From positions 25,910,354 to 25,974,353 of the forward strand of contig NC_045132.1 in the NCBI RefSeq assembly GCF_007655135.1: 64,000 bases of DNA, given 5' to 3'. Made by a program: the position numbers and the translations under genes. Positions 11,601 through 23,575 of the stretch are shown here, piece after piece. Below the pieces are notes generated by a model. That model ran no database searches and had not been told where the DNA came from. It saw only the letters and a list, made by a program, of their open reading frames with translations. Origin of the DNA: Punica granatum (taxonomy: Eukaryota; Streptophyta; Magnoliopsida; Myrtales; Lythraceae). Each line of letters opens with the position of its first letter. Positions within the stretch are counted from its first letter, which is position 1.

Positions 11601-13356
11601 GCATTGAGCGCATGGTAAGCATCTTATTTTATCCATTCAATTTGTTCAAAGCTTATATTGACTCATTGCAGTGGTCAACTTGGTGATTTTGCTGAACAGG
11701 GTGAAAGAGATGGAATTTGGACATGGCACCGAATAAATCGTTTGTTTAATTGGCTTCCTCTAGCAGCTCTGATCGAAAAGAAAATCATCTGTATGCATGG
11801 TGGTATTGGCCGTTCGATAAACCATGTTGAACAGATTCAGAGTCTTCAGCGTCCAATTACCATGGAAGCAGGCTCAATTGTTCTTATGGATTTGCTATGG
11901 TTAGTGTTTTCCTCCATGTGGCCCTGTCTGGTTTTCTAAAATAATTTGTCCCAATTCACTTGGTGTTGTCTGTTTAATCTTAATCAGAATAACTGCTTAA
12001 AAGTCAGTTACAAGTTAGTTATGTATGAATATGAATGGAAGGACGAGGGAATAATGAGAGAATGAGAGTCCGAACTACTTAATGATTGAGTCGAAAACCA
12101 TCTAATGAGTAAGTCATAAAATTTGACTTAATAAATCATTAGTCACTTATTGGTGCCCTTAACCCCTCCTCGTACATCTTCTCATCCTTATCCTTCTTCC
12201 CCTCTTCCTATACATATTTTATATTTGAATTAATTACATGCTTATATTTTAAGCACTTAATTTATCAAACACTACTTTAGTGCGTATGATTAATCTAAAG
12301 GGCAGTAATTTACAGGACTGATTATACACGTCTTATGAATCAGATTTCTTAGGAAGGAAAAAGAAGTGAAACCATAAGATTTTCCCAATGTCCAGAACCA
12401 GATAGAGCAAAGAATTACATACTGACAGTTGCATGTGATTCTTGCTAGGTCTGATCCAACAGAGAACGATAGTGTGGAAGGACTCAGGCCAAATGCTAGA
12501 GGTCCCGGGTTGGTTACTTTTGGGGTTCGTAATTGGTTTACCTTCTACTGAACTCTTTGGCTTATTATTGTGGCTCTGCCACTACAAATTATATCATGCG
12601 TTCCTTAATGGGAAGAATCTTTTGTTGCAGCCCGACCGTGTGATGGAATTCTGTAGAAACAATGATCTCCAGCTAATTGTACGTGCTCATGAATGTGTAA
12701 TGGATGGGTTCGAGAGGTTTGCCCAAGGACATTTAATTACCCTGTTTTCCGCTACCAATTACTGTGGTTAGTTCTCACTGATGCTGTAGTTTGTACTTAC
12801 TGCCATGGGTTAGAATTATGGATGGGCTGCACTGCGCAGGCAGCCTGTAAATATTCTGAAGAATGTTCCTACATAAACTTGGTCATTTTTCTGGGTTTTT
12901 AGCTAATCTTTCATGCTTCCGGCTGAAGCTTGGGGATGTATGACTTGCCCCCTTCAGACACAAGTTTACGATGGGCATGGGTAATCCTCTCTAATTCCTT
13001 TCTTGCCATCTCTGCAGGAACTGCAAGTAATGCAGGGGCAATCTTAGTTTTGGGAAGAGATCTGGTTGTGGTTCCGAAACTCATTCATCCTTTACCCCCA
13101 GCTATTCCGTCTGGGGAGGCACCATCTGAGCACATAGAAGATACGTGGATGCAGGTTCGTACTGCTTTATTTGATGCAAGAGAGTTCCATCATTCTCTGG
13201 TACACATTACTTTGTTGCATCTCTTTTTTGGATTTTTTACCTGATCTTGAATTGGTTTTGGAATGAGTTCAGGAGCTTAATGCTAATCGACCTCCCACAC
13301 CGACTAGAGGGCGCCCACAGATAACGAATGATCGAGGTTCTCTTGATTGGATGTAG
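5545..13356 (+). CDS. BSL3: BSL2/BSL3-type Kelch-repeat serine/threonine phosphatase, complete, 21 exons
   Basis: BSU1-like family phosphatase. Family members dephosphorylate the GSK3 kinase BIN2 in brassinosteroid signalling. Exons: 5545-5938, 6807-6867, 6960-7038, 7198-7277, 7367-7461, 7564-7663, 7763-7832, 8281-8382, 8469-8550, 8953-9132, 9745-9952, 10070-10289, 10392-10562, 10848-11086, 11320-11404, 11516-11614, 11700-11899, 12449-12524, 12631-12766, 13018-13154, 13273-13356. They sum to 2,898 nt, giving 965 aa with no internal stop. N-terminal Kelch repeats ([47 protein letters not shown]) are followed by a linker with LHHRAVV and MVRQLSID. The C-terminal PP1/PP2A-like domain carries GDLHGQ, GDYVDRG, RGNHE, HGGIGRS and RAHE, so all metal and catalytic motifs are present. 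The start at 5545 gives MDMDSPMV, matching BSL2/BSL3 N termini; no earlier in-frame ATG exists. The length is slightly under the roughly 1,000 aa usual for BSL2/3, mainly from a shorter N terminus and linker. The choice between BSL2 and BSL3 is uncertain. Confidence 0.95.
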
Positions 13357-14527
13357 TAGTAGATCTCCTTTAAATGTCCATACGTACATAAATATTCATC
13401 TGAGTCTCATCCTTCCAGCTGGATTTCTGGTACTCTCTGACGAGCAAGATCAGCACCTCGAGAAATCCGAACACAAATGATTATACTGTGGGGGAGGTCT
13501 TTCCATGAACTGCAGATTCAATTCCTATCAGGCAGAAGATGAGTGTTGAGAGTCAGGAGGTGATGGCTGCTGGATGGACGGACCATCACCCTTTGACATA
13601 TCCGAGGTCCTGTCATTGAGATCCAGCCTTGTAAATTTTTGCCATTCGGAGGTTTGCTGCGATGGATTTGTTTAGTCTACATCTCTAGATTCATGTAATG
13701 GGTAATTTATTTCCTCGTTTAGGGCTTAATTAATTTTGGCCATTGGAAGAGCTAAAAATGCGGGATCAGCGAAATTATGTATGGTCTAATCGCTTCGGGG
13801 TTTCACCAATGTATCATATAGGCCTTTTGTTTTGTAAAAATATAAGTGTGAAGAAAAGGTAAGGTAGTTTCCCTTTTGGAAAAAAAAAATCACTGATTTC
13901 TCTGGTGCAATGTAAAATTGTGAATATTTCTTTCCACTCAAAAAGAAAAAAGGAACTTTGTGAAGACATGAGCTATTTATTGTGTTTTTGTGGGCTATTT
14001 TTTTTTATTCAAATAATAAATATATCATTCTCTAGTGGGCCGTATCACCCAATGGATTGTGTAGAACCCATCAATTATTGGGCCAAACCAGAGACTCAGG
14101 CAATAGTTGGGCCTTGACTTGCTCAGACATTTGGTCTGGGCTCATCCTGGCTGGGCCGAATGAGTCATCGCATCTATGAGCTGGGAGCTAGCTAATGGAC
14201 AAAGGCCTGGATTATCCCCTTAGTCCACTTCAAGGCCCATGGACAATGAAAGATTCGGCCGTGGACAAGAAAAGCTTACTATCGAGCTGATCTCGCTCGG
14301 AGTTTGCAGCTCACTGCTATACAACATTTACGTTAACAGTAAGAACCTAATTCGTTTTCCTTAAGAACTACAGTGTGGTTTACATTACAGAGGTAAGGCA
14401 TCAAATCAGATAATCTCCTTTGCCATTCAGTAGTATAGGAATTTCTACATAAATATCACGTCGATTCATACATCATTATGGACTTCTACAGGCCCACACC
14501 AATTGATAAACTCAGTCTCTCATCGAG
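13357..14527. other. Intergenic region between convergent BSL and DNAJC8 genes
   Basis: Contains the 3' UTRs of the two convergent genes. The middle (about 13990-14290) has several GGGCC/GGCCC words and no coding pattern. No transposon ends were recognised. Confidence 0.5.
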
Positions 14528-17500
14528 TCAGCCTCTTTTCACGGGTCTTTGGACATAAGATTTATTGGGGTCTTCCGTCTTGAGCTTCGGAGGGCGCGTT
14601 TCTCCTTTCTTGACCTGCTCATATACATTACATCCAAATTAATATCACCAAAATCACTCGTACACCTTCGCAGGGCAAAAACTATTTTAAATTTTAAATT
14701 GAGATATGACAATTGACATCATCATGCACCTCCTTTTTACATAGATCCTATGTTAACATCCACAGTCGTGCATGTGGACGAGAAAAAGATATAAGTGAAC
14801 TGATGCGTATAGAGGTAAAACTCACCTTCTTTCCGGATTTCATGAAATCTCTCCAGCTCGAAACCTGAATATTGCACACAAGGTCGGTAAGACAATGAAG
14901 AAATAAAACTCTAGCAGCAGCAGAAGGCGATCTATACCAAGAACATGTCTTTTAAGGGAAAACAATTTGAAAGAAAAAGCTTCAGGAGACGACGTGTTGC
15001 ATACCCTTGCTATCAAACAGTGATGCAACACAAGCATCTAAGAGTAACATCAAATTCATCTAAGAGTTACTGATACAGATACAACTCTTCAAAGGGAGGG
15101 AGGGGGGAAGGGGGGTTGTTTATAAATTGCACAGCTTTTTAGTTCATGCTCAATTAATTTCCATATGAATTTACACTAAACCTCGCTTTGGGTGCATAAA
15201 AGTATCAAAAGTCGATTTTAATTTAAAAATTGTTTTGCAAACTTCTGAGGAAGTCCTTATTGGCAATAGCACGTGTTCCATATGATTGACTAAATCAGTT
15301 GGTGGAATAGCAAGCCGGGAAAAGAGAGAGAGAGAGAGAGAGAGAACACAACATGCAATCTCCAACAGAAATACGCATGCATGCAGGGCATAATAGAGAA
15401 CATCGATGTGTAAAGGTTTAAAGCAAACAAACCCGCTGTTCTCTTGTTCCTTCCCATTGTTCCTCGTGCTCACGCTTTCTTTTCCACATTTCCTTTGATT
15501 CCTCTTCATCCTTCTTCAGTCTACCCTCCTCTTCAGATATCTGTACAGCAGACAAAGGTAAGATATATTTAAAAAGCAAAAGACCTCAAGGCAAGGAAAA
15601 TATTTATAAAATGGATACCCTCATTTGCATTTTCCTGCGCCTCCATTCTTGCTCTGTTAATATTTCTCGAACTTTTAATATGAGTTCCCTTCGAAACTCC
15701 TCTGATCGTTCATAGTTTTGCTCATATTTTCCCTGCACCAGATATAGATGCATATTGCACATTAGCTTCAGTTTTATGCTATGCTAGGAGAAACAATAGA
15801 GAGAAAAGGAAAAGCCACCAGCTTGATCAGTTCCACAAGTCAAATAAAACAGATATACATATGCCTCTTGTCACCATATGCATATCAGATAAAAATCATT
15901 TTTACAGTAATGGAGTCTAGGATATTACAGAGGATCCACCACAAATACTATAGTAAATTCAGATTGATTAGGAAAATTCTTAAGAGATTGAACAGTCGTA
16001 GAATGCTCTGCTCCTAAAAATCGAGAATTAAGATTCAACTGAGATATCGTACCTCATCCACCAATGACTTGATTTTCGAAGCTGTATCCTTCTTCAGCTG
16101 TTTCTTTCTTTTTGCTCTAAGTTCCTCTGCAATCAATATGAACTGTCAATAAACTCATTCACTACCACAAAATACACATAATTATGTCAAAAAGAAACAA
16201 TATAATAGAAACTAAGCATTTAGCTGCAGAACAAAAACCAGCTGACCATGAAAGCGCATGCCAAATATTTTAAACTTCGCATGCAATAATTCTTTTAATT
16301 GAAGAGAAATATGGAGAATAGATTCAAAGGAAAAAGAAATAGGTTACTATATTTGCTCACAAATATAGAGGGGAAGAGCCAAGAAAAATACGCATACAGA
16401 AATCAGGAAAGTCTATTGTTGCAGAAAGAAAAATTTTCTACTCATGATGCTTCTGATTGAGTTTCAATCAAGCTTTGGTAAAATTAAAAGGAAAGGTTAA
16501 GAGAAGTAACCATGGCCCAAACCTTTAGCTGCATTAACTTGGGTAAGAATATAATCTCGCTCCTGCTGATCAAGTAATAGTTGCTGGGCTTTCGCCAATG
16601 CTGCTCAGAAAAGAACACCCGTGGCAGTAAGCAATCAATAAGGAAAATGCAAACCTATAACTACTTGAGAGCCAACAGAGGTTACTTATAGGCTATTTGC
16701 TTTGTATGCTATACTGCTTCATCAAGGATATATTACACATTGAGTAGAATCAGCAGCTTTAATTAAATAAAATTTAGCATAACACATCATAAAAGTCAAG
16801 CATCTACGCAGAGACTGTCCATGGCATTCATGACATGGCAGATGCAACTTTTATCTGCTATAATACTCACTTGAAACTCTTAATGGGCAAGATTGAAACT
16901 GATATCAATTTCATCATGCAACAGAACCACACACCCAAAGTCTCCCAACCCTGATAAAACTCTTTTCTTCAGTTATTGTGGTAATAAGTAATAAATTCAT
17001 AAATAATGGCCCTCACAAAAACCCCCTCAAAATACACAAACTACAGCACCTAGTGAAACTTAATGTGTTCATATGAAGCATGAGTTTGTGTACCTCCAAA
17101 TGCCTCCTTTGCTTGTGGATGCTTGCATTTGTCAGGGTGAACCAGCAAAGATAACTGAGATATCATACCATGTTCAACGTCAGTTGATGATGAGGCTCTA
17201 TACAAAGCTATCTTTATAATATTAAGAGGCATATCTCATCCATAAGAAGGATTACCTTACGGTACTGCTTTTTCACATCCTCCGGAGAAGCATCAAATGG
17301 CAGGTTGAGATACTCAAATGGATTCAGCTTAAAGCAGGAAAGGATTCTGAATTTGTTCCCATTTCCAGACGAGGCAGTCATGAAGGGCCAGATAAATGAA
17401 AAGCCATCAGCAAACAAGTGACATTAAGCATTAATTATATGAAGACAAACAACGATTATCCACGCATCATACAGGGAGATATATGTTCATGAAAAAGAAA

Positions 17501-18625
17501 TTGAGAATGAGAGAATTCAGCAGCATAGATTAAACATGCAGAAATGAATATATCAAATAAGGTAAAATAGCAGCGAATGTATACATCCATCTCAACTCTT
17601 ATACAGCATAAAACTTCCAGATTAGCACAAAGAACAGTGACACCCTCCTATCATCAATACTCCTATTGAAAGCCATAACTCTCAAAGCTTTCCAGTAAGC
17701 TGGTTATGTGATGCTGGAACGAGGTAGAACCAGAAGAATGGCTAAATAGAAATTCAAGGCGTCAATTAAGTTTGGGGAGTTTCCAACTTCTATATAGACC
17801 ATAATTGGCTAATTAGGTCCGAGACTAATAATGGAGAATGATAATCATGGGTCTTATTGCACACACTACCCATAATCGGCTGCGTTTGGATTGAGAGTTT
17901 GATTTTAGAATCATGATTTTGATTTTAACTCTACCCACTACACAACAAAAACACACGTTTCCCAAGTCAAATTTATAATACCATCTCATTTGTCCTTTTC
18001 CACAATCAAAATCAAAATTACTTTCAACTCTAAAACCAAACGCACTCTAAACCACGTAACAAGTTCTTTATGGACTTCTAGAACTTTCTGGAGTCGAGCT
18101 TACAATTGCATTCACTCAAAGAACAGACTGTTGAAGACCATGTCCAGTGATGCAACGAACACCGCATACGCATTGATTGAGATCAACAGAATTCTGAATG
18201 AGTAGGGCAGTTAATTAAGAAACAAGAATGATCCATTGATTGACACAGGACTCAAGAATTCGTTCCCAACTCAAATCGAACCAGACCATAATCAATCCTT
18301 CCTATTAACCTCTCCCAAGTCTGTCCAAACTCCAATTACCCTATTTAAACAGATAAGCAGCTGAAAAATTGGGATTCCTGCATTCAAGAGAGCATCTCAC
18401 CTGCTAATTAAGAAATTTCAGATATCAGGAACCCTAACGTGGCCCAATCGATCGAAATCGGAGCTTACCATCAGCAAATTAATCAAATGAACAGCAGCAA
18501 AATGGTACAGTTACCTAGAGCAAACACATGCCTACAAGGAGCGATTCTTCGGATAGGTAAACATCATCGACAACCGAATCGGAAATCAATCGAGGAAGCA
18601 AGTAATCGTGCATAACACATCAATC

Positions 18626-18656
<31 letters not shown>

Positions 18657-18761
18657 GAAGGGAGGGAGGGACCTGGTGACCTCGTTGTCCCGCTCGACTT
18701 CGTTGACCTCGGCGAAGAAGCTCTTGAGCAGCAAATCCTCGTCCTGCGCTGATTCTCCCAT
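14528..18761 (-). CDS. DNAJC8: DNAJC8-type J-domain protein (spliceosome-associated), complete, 9 exons
   Basis: Nuclear J-protein of the DNAJC8/SPF31 family, found in spliceosomal complexes and able to stimulate Hsp70. Exons in transcript order: 18761-18673, 17346-17256, 17154-17094, 16600-16523, 16126-16053, 15732-15619, 15540-15433, 14864-14826, 14614-14528. They total 741 nt, giving 246 aa, close to the roughly 250 aa of the animal protein. The J-domain spans about residues 36-90 with KLNPFEYLNLPFDASPEDVK, the HPD motif in LLVHPDKCKHPQAKEAFG, and a following helix. Then comes a long charged coiled-coil (RREL..REILTEQEWRRRK, ISEEEGRLKKDEEE, EEQWEGTREQR) and the conserved tail RPPKLKTEDPNKSYVQRPVK. 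Every intron has GT/AG borders and the frame closes exactly. The ATG at 18761 gives MGESAQDEDLLLKSFF. Intron 1 (about 1.3 kb) holds a MITE-like insertion and a (GA)n tract at about 18627-18651; another GA tract sits in the intron near 15325. Confidence 0.93.
17879..18047. mobile_element. MITE-like element in intron 1 of the DNAJC8-type gene
   Basis: The ends are inverted: GCGTTTGG at about 17882 and CCAAACGC at about 18036-18043. The interior (CACAACAAAAA, TTTCCCAAGTCAAAT, CTCATTTGTCCTTTT, CACAATCAAAATCAAA) is shared with the copy at 23338-23575. Target duplications were not clear. Class is unassigned. Confidence 0.6.
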
Positions 18762-18948
18762 GGCGCGCGAAACTCTTCCTGTTCTCTCTCTCTCTCCCCG
18801 CGAACTGAGAAGCCTTTGGCCCTTCTCTGCGCGGTTAATTTTGTTGGGGAGTGATGATGAAGCTCTTTTTATGCTAAGAAGCTCATTTCCTCTCCTCTGG
18901 TTTAATTAATTTGCTCGCTAACAACAAAGGCTATTTTTTGATTAAATC

Positions 18949-18986
<38 letters not shown>

Positions 18987-20817
18987 TAAATTGACGCCCA
19001 TTAACATTTAATAGGATCATAATTAATAGAGTCAGAATTGTTAATTTGCTTCATCTATTAATAATTTTTGTAAAAATTTCTTATATTAATTCAAAATTTT
19101 AAAAAATATATAAAAAAGAGTTTATTTGTTTCCATTATTGATATAATTGCAAAATCAAATTTTGATAATCAAATTTGTGTATCCGTACTCTCTATGTATA
19201 GTAAAATACAATATTTAATATATATAAGAGTAAACTCCTGCAAACTAATATAACCTAAAAAATAATTAATCGAGACGTGATAATAAATTAAAAAATCGCT
19301 TTCTAGATATAATTCAATACAATATATAGGTTTATATATGTATATATAAGTCATAGAATATATTTAATACAAACGACAATGCATAGTATCATAAATATGA
19401 CAAATTAAATTTCCAAACAAATATAATCTAAAAAACTTATAATTAAAAACTAATAAATGTAGAAATCGTTTTCTAGATAGAATTCAATTAAATATAAAAT
19501 TTAGCTAATTTTTTATATAAATGAAAATGCATAATTCGTAAATATAACAAATTTAGATTAATATTGTTCAAATTATTAACATAATAATTCATTAATTAGA
19601 TGACTTAAAAGCAAGTTTGGTTTGTAAAAATATGAATAAAAGATTAATTTGAGTTTCAAATTAATCATTTAACTCAAATTAATCATTGATTTTTATTAAT
19701 AAGAAATGTTGTTGTTAAAATGTGATCAATAATACACATAAAAATGATAACATGTATATGATAATAAACTCGTGAAATACACATCATAGAATACTAATTA
19801 AATATATTATTAATATTATGGAAGTTTCAGCAAAAAGGCTCAAATATCTTTTTTTAATTATATGGGTAGATTCAATGGCTTAATAATAAATATATATATA
19901 TATATATATATGTACATGTACATGTATATATTTGCAAATTTTACATTTTTTAATTAATCACATCATCTAATTTCATTAATTTTTGGATTACTATTTAAAA
20001 CTCGTCTCGTGGATGGGCCCACGATTATATTTTCTTGAGCCCAACTGTAACGGCCCTATGGGCTTTGGGAACAATAGCCCTCCGGCCCATTTCCAGGTCT
20101 ATCCTGAAGGAAGAAGTGGAAGCAACGTAAAGCATTGCATGATTTTTTATTTTTTCCAATTATAAAGAGGTCAATGGCCTAGTATATGATTTTCTTTTTC
20201 TTTACATAAACAGTCATATTCCCGCGATTTATCTCTTTGGATAAACTCTTGAGTTTCTCATTAAGTTTGGATTAACGAACTCATATGGTTTCATCTTTGT
20301 ATTTCTTCTAAAAGATAAATATTATATTCAAGATGCATTACAGAAAAGGAGTGAGATATGGAAAAGATACGAACTAATTAACGTTTTGTTATTAGATAAG
20401 AAAGAAATATATCCCGAAAACATCGATCAATGTGGCAAACAATACAAGACAGGTCATATTCACGATCTTTACTAAAGCAACAGTGTCTAAATTGTGTAGA
20501 CACCCCATTGGCCCAGGGTTCCCAAAAGCAAGGTAAAAGGAAGAAAAGGGCGACATCATTATTAATTGTCGGGGCTGAAAAGGGAAATGTAATTGTCAAA
20601 CACGATATTGCTCCCAAGATTTTTTTTTTTTTTGGCCGATGGGAATTAATGCCTCACTTAAACTAATGTCATCATGTTCATGCAATAGGGATCGTGAAAA
20701 AGGGAACTCTCACTCAAAGAGCTTATTTGACTACCCAAAGTTGATTTTAAAGGGATGCATGCAATGGTAAAAAGGGAGGGGCTTCATGATTAATCGCTTG
20801 ACAAACGGTAGGATCCA
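18762..20817. other. AT-rich intergenic DNA with microsatellites
   Basis: Begins with the upstream region of the DNAJC8-type gene. The rest is very AT-rich and non-coding, with an (AT)n run at about 18949-18984 and another at about 19890-19912. A short GC-richer island with GGGCC words lies near 20010-20095. No gene-like frame was supported. Confidence 0.5.
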
Positions 20818-22281
20818 TTACGAGGTCGCGATGCAGCGTGGCCCCAAGAACAGGAGAGACCTTCTTGTGTCCTTGCAGCTCTGTATCAGTGGCACCAAGT
20901 AGTCCGCATCGTTCCCTCTCAATACCAACAGCTCTCGACTATCGTTAGACATCGCCATGTCCTTAGAGATGATGTAGTTGTGGTTGTCGTGGCCTTTCAC
21001 GATGAGAGGATGCTCGGAGGTCAGGGCGTCGAGTGCTGCAGATTTCGTTCGCCAGAAATAGTCGTATGTGTTGCCATAGAAAGTTGTGGTAACTGTCGGC
21101 TTTTCGGCGATATTTACTTGCGCCAACCTCGTCATCTGGGACAGCGACTGTTGCAGTTTAAACGTCTCCTCTTTGCTATCCCCGAAGAAAACGACCTCGC
21201 CAAACTTGTCGGACAACAGGGGATTCGTATTGGCTAACACGACGGGTTTATTCATGAGGATAGCAAACTTATTCACTCTTACTTCTCCGGTGGACGGTTT
21301 TGGTAATTCCTCCAAGATGAGTTCCATTTTGTTCCCTGCCTCCCCTGTTTCCTCTGTTTCCACATCTTTCTCTTTAACCTCTTCATCTTGCTCATCATCT
21401 TCGGCTCCGAAATCCGCTGACCAATCACCAGTTTCCTCCGTATCATTCTCATCTCCTTTATTAAACTCTTCACTGTGATCGCTATCATTAGATGGATCTC
21501 CGACAAACGTGAGAACAAGGCGGCCATCTTCTCGTTGTGCTCGGAAGTTGTTCTGTTCCTTCACCGAGACAGCCTCGAGAACCAGCCGCCCATTATCCCG
21601 ATGAGACCGAACGTGAAGGGAGGCCCCATTTTGGCGGGAAAGAGAAGGGAGGGGAGGAGGGAATGATCTTGATCGAGTAAGTTGCTGCAGCTGCCTCTTC
21701 TTACTGATCAAGGACGAGCTCGAAGGCACCGCTCGCTCTGTCTCTTCAATAAATTCCTCCTTGTCCTCCTCCCCGTCGCTGGTCTCCGACGAAGGGTAAG
21801 ATGAGAACCCATCGGAGCCCGACTCGGACCCGAGGCTTTCAGTGCAGACCTCGAGGCTCTTCTCGCTGAGGCAGCTCATTGATCTCTTTACGAGGTGATG
21901 AATGTAGGGGGCTGCAGGGGCTGGTTGGTCGGTCTTCTGCGACAGAATGGAGCTCCAAATGTCAGACTGCCTCGGCTCCTCGAGCTCGGTCTTTTTCCTC
22001 ATATTTTCTTCTCGGATCGAGCTCCAGATATTGAACTCGGACGGCTCCGATTCCGACTCCCCTTCAGAAACTTCTTCTTCGAGAGAATCGGGAGAATCCG
22101 CGCCGATGTCATCGGCGCAGTGCTCCTCGGATGATGAAGCGAGGCCGTTCTGGGCCATCCATTTCTGGGATGACATGTCGGCAGAGAGGGTCCTCCTCAG
22201 GGACGACACCGACTTCAGGCTCCCGCCGTCGGACGCGAGAATGGAGGTTATTCCCGGCTTCGCAAACGCTGCTGCTGACAT
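20818..22281 (-). CDS. FAF-like protein (FANTASTIC FOUR domain)
   Basis: 487-aa protein of the plant FAF (FANTASTIC FOUR) family, closest in layout to the longer 'FAF-like, chloroplastic' type. Short FAF proteins limit shoot meristem size through the WUSCHEL/CLAVATA pathway; the role of the longer type is less clear. The FAF domain lies at about residues 210-265: the core RSRSFPPPLPSLSR is followed by two NGRLVLE/DGRLVL-type blocks. The N-terminal part carries repeated W-S-S-I motifs (FNIWSSIREE, SDIWSSILS) and an acidic serine-rich stretch, and the middle is Glu/Asp-rich. The start at 22281 gives MSAAAFAKPGITS. The frame stays open upstream to a good acceptor (CTGCAG at the 22300/22301 border), and a GTAAGC donor at 22499 suggests a 199-bp 5' UTR intron (22301-22499). 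No ATG in the proposed first exon joins the frame. The chloroplast label is inherited from family naming, not seen here. Confidence 0.88.
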   Translation of the reverse strand: MSAAAFAKPGITSILASDGGSLKSVSSLRRTLSADMSSQKWMAQNGLASSSEEHCADDIGADSPDSLEEEVSEGESESEPSEFNIWSSIREENMRKKTELEEPRQSDIWSSILSQKTDQPAPAAPYIHHLVKRSMSCLSEKSLEVCTESLGSESGSDGFSSYPSSETSDGEEDKEEFIEETERAVPSSSSLISKKRQLQQLTRSRSFPPPLPSLSRQNGASLHVRSHRDNGRLVLEAVSVKEQNNFRAQREDGRLVLTFVGDPSNDSDHSEEFNKGDENDTEETGDWSADFGAEDDEQDEEVKEKDVETEETGEAGNKMELILEELPKPSTGEVRVNKFAILMNKPVVLANTNPLLSDKFGEVVFFGDSKEETFKLQQSLSQMTRLAQVNIAEKPTVTTTFYGNTYDYFWRTKSAALDALTSEHPLIVKGHDNHNYIISKDMAMSNDSRELLVLRGNDADYLVPLIQSCKDTRRSLLFLGPRCIATS

Positions 22282-22649
22282 CCCTCTACGAGCTCCCAGC
22301 CTGCAGGGTGAAAATGGTGAGAAAAAGAAGGCGAACCAGAGTCTACGAAATCAACGAGAGGTAGACAGCTGCAATATATGCGACAAGTTATCGTGTTAAA
22401 CGACATGGGAGTGAGTGATCTATGTGGTGTCCATGCAGATGAATGGATATATACAAGACAAACCTAACTCACAGGTCAGGCGTACGACACGAAGCTTACC
22501 TCTCAATAATGGAACAGAGCAGAGCAGAGCTGAGCTGAGCTGAGCTTCAGAGAGGTTGCAGGAGCAGTGTTTGGTAGAGGAGATGAGTTGGATGAACGTG
22601 TCTTTGTGGTGGCCGATGATGGCAATAGAAGGGAAGGAGTGGGAGGGAC

Positions 22650-22658
22650 TTTATATAC
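22650..22658 (-). promoter_or_regulatory. TATA box of the FAF-like gene
   Basis: On the minus strand the sequence reads TGTATATAA, about 150 bases upstream of the proposed 5' UTR donor at 22499. This places the transcription start near 22620 and supports an untranslated first exon of roughly 120 bases. A run of GAGCT/GCTCA repeats lies inside that exon (about 22515-22545). Confidence 0.5.
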
Positions 22659-22804
22659 AAGTGAACGGGTCGGAGGGAAGGGGAAGGGGAAGGGGAAGGC
22701 CTCCAAATGGAATCTGTCGAGGGAAGCTGGGCCCCACCGACTACGCCATCTTGATGGAGACTCCTATCTTAATTTTTCGGTTACAAAAGGAGGTTACTGG
22801 CATA

Positions 22805-22930
22805 GTATAAAAAAAATAAAAATAAAATTTAAAAAAAGAGATATAAGTAGTTTTACTGATGAGAATCGAACCTAAAACATCTAAATTACTATGTGAAAGC
22901 ATTAGCCACTGCACTAAATCCCTTTCTTAA
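22805..22930 (-). repeat. SINE-like tRNA-derived repeat, copy 1
   Basis: Read on the minus strand it has a tRNA-like head (AGTGCAGTGGCTAATGC) and a box-B-like GGTTCGATTCTC, then a T-rich tail. It resembles the copies at 23098, 40140, 42211 and 55752. Borders are approximate. Confidence 0.5.
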
Positions 22931-23097
22931 CTTCCGTCTTAATTTGCTTCTCCTTAATTTGTTCCTTATTCTTTTGTTCCCTTTTTTTTTCTCCGTCCAC
23001 TTGATCCTCACCACTGCAAATAAAATGTAGCGATAAAATTATATGAAATGAGGCCATGATACTTCTGATTATCTCTTCTTCTTCTTCTTCTTCTTCT

Positions 23098-23255
23098 TTT
23101 TCCGTTATAAAGGGAGTTTATGGATCTAGCACAGCGAAATAAAAATTTTAATAACTAATAAATGGGCACGGATATGAGGTACGAGTATCGAATATATAAC
23201 ATCTTAATTACCAAAAGAGCGCATATACCATTGCGCTATATATATCCTCTCTTTT
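23098..23255 (-). repeat. SINE-like tRNA-derived repeat, copy 2
   Basis: On the minus strand: TAGCGCAATGGTATATGCGC, which resembles the tRNA A-box region, then TATTCGATACTCG (box-B-like), then the family tail TTATTAGTTATTAAAATTTT. It ends at a (GAA)n simple repeat (about 23075-23097). Confidence 0.55.
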
Positions 23256-23337
23256 TTTAAGTGAAAACCCTGGTATTGGGATGCTCAAGTGGACCCTGAC
23301 TAATCTAATCAAGCGGGTTGACCCATTAAAAGATAAA

Positions 23338-23575
23338 GGCTTGTTTGGTTTGTAAGTTAAAATCAACTTGATTTTAACTTTAACTTTAACTCAACACACT
23401 ACACAACAAAAATACATATTTCTCAAGTCAAAAATTTTAACTTTAACTTTAACTCAACACGCTACACAACAAAAATACATGTTTCCCAAGTCAAATTTTT
23501 AATCTCAACTCATTTGTCCTTTTTCACAATCAAAATCAAAGTTACTTTTAACTCTGAATCCAAACGCACCATAAA
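23338..23575. mobile_element. MITE-like element related to the copy in DNAJC8 intron 1
   Basis: Ends approximate GTTTGGTTTG and CCAAACGCACC. The interior matches the element at 17879-18047, but the segment with CACTACACAACAAAAATACAT is present twice in tandem (about 23372-23434 and 23435-23495), so this copy has grown by internal duplication. Confidence 0.55.

Noticed and set aside
20980..22399. Several plus-strand frames of 79-150 codons opposite the FAF-like gene
   Set aside because: Shadows of the GC-richer minus-strand coding frame; no independent protein similarity.
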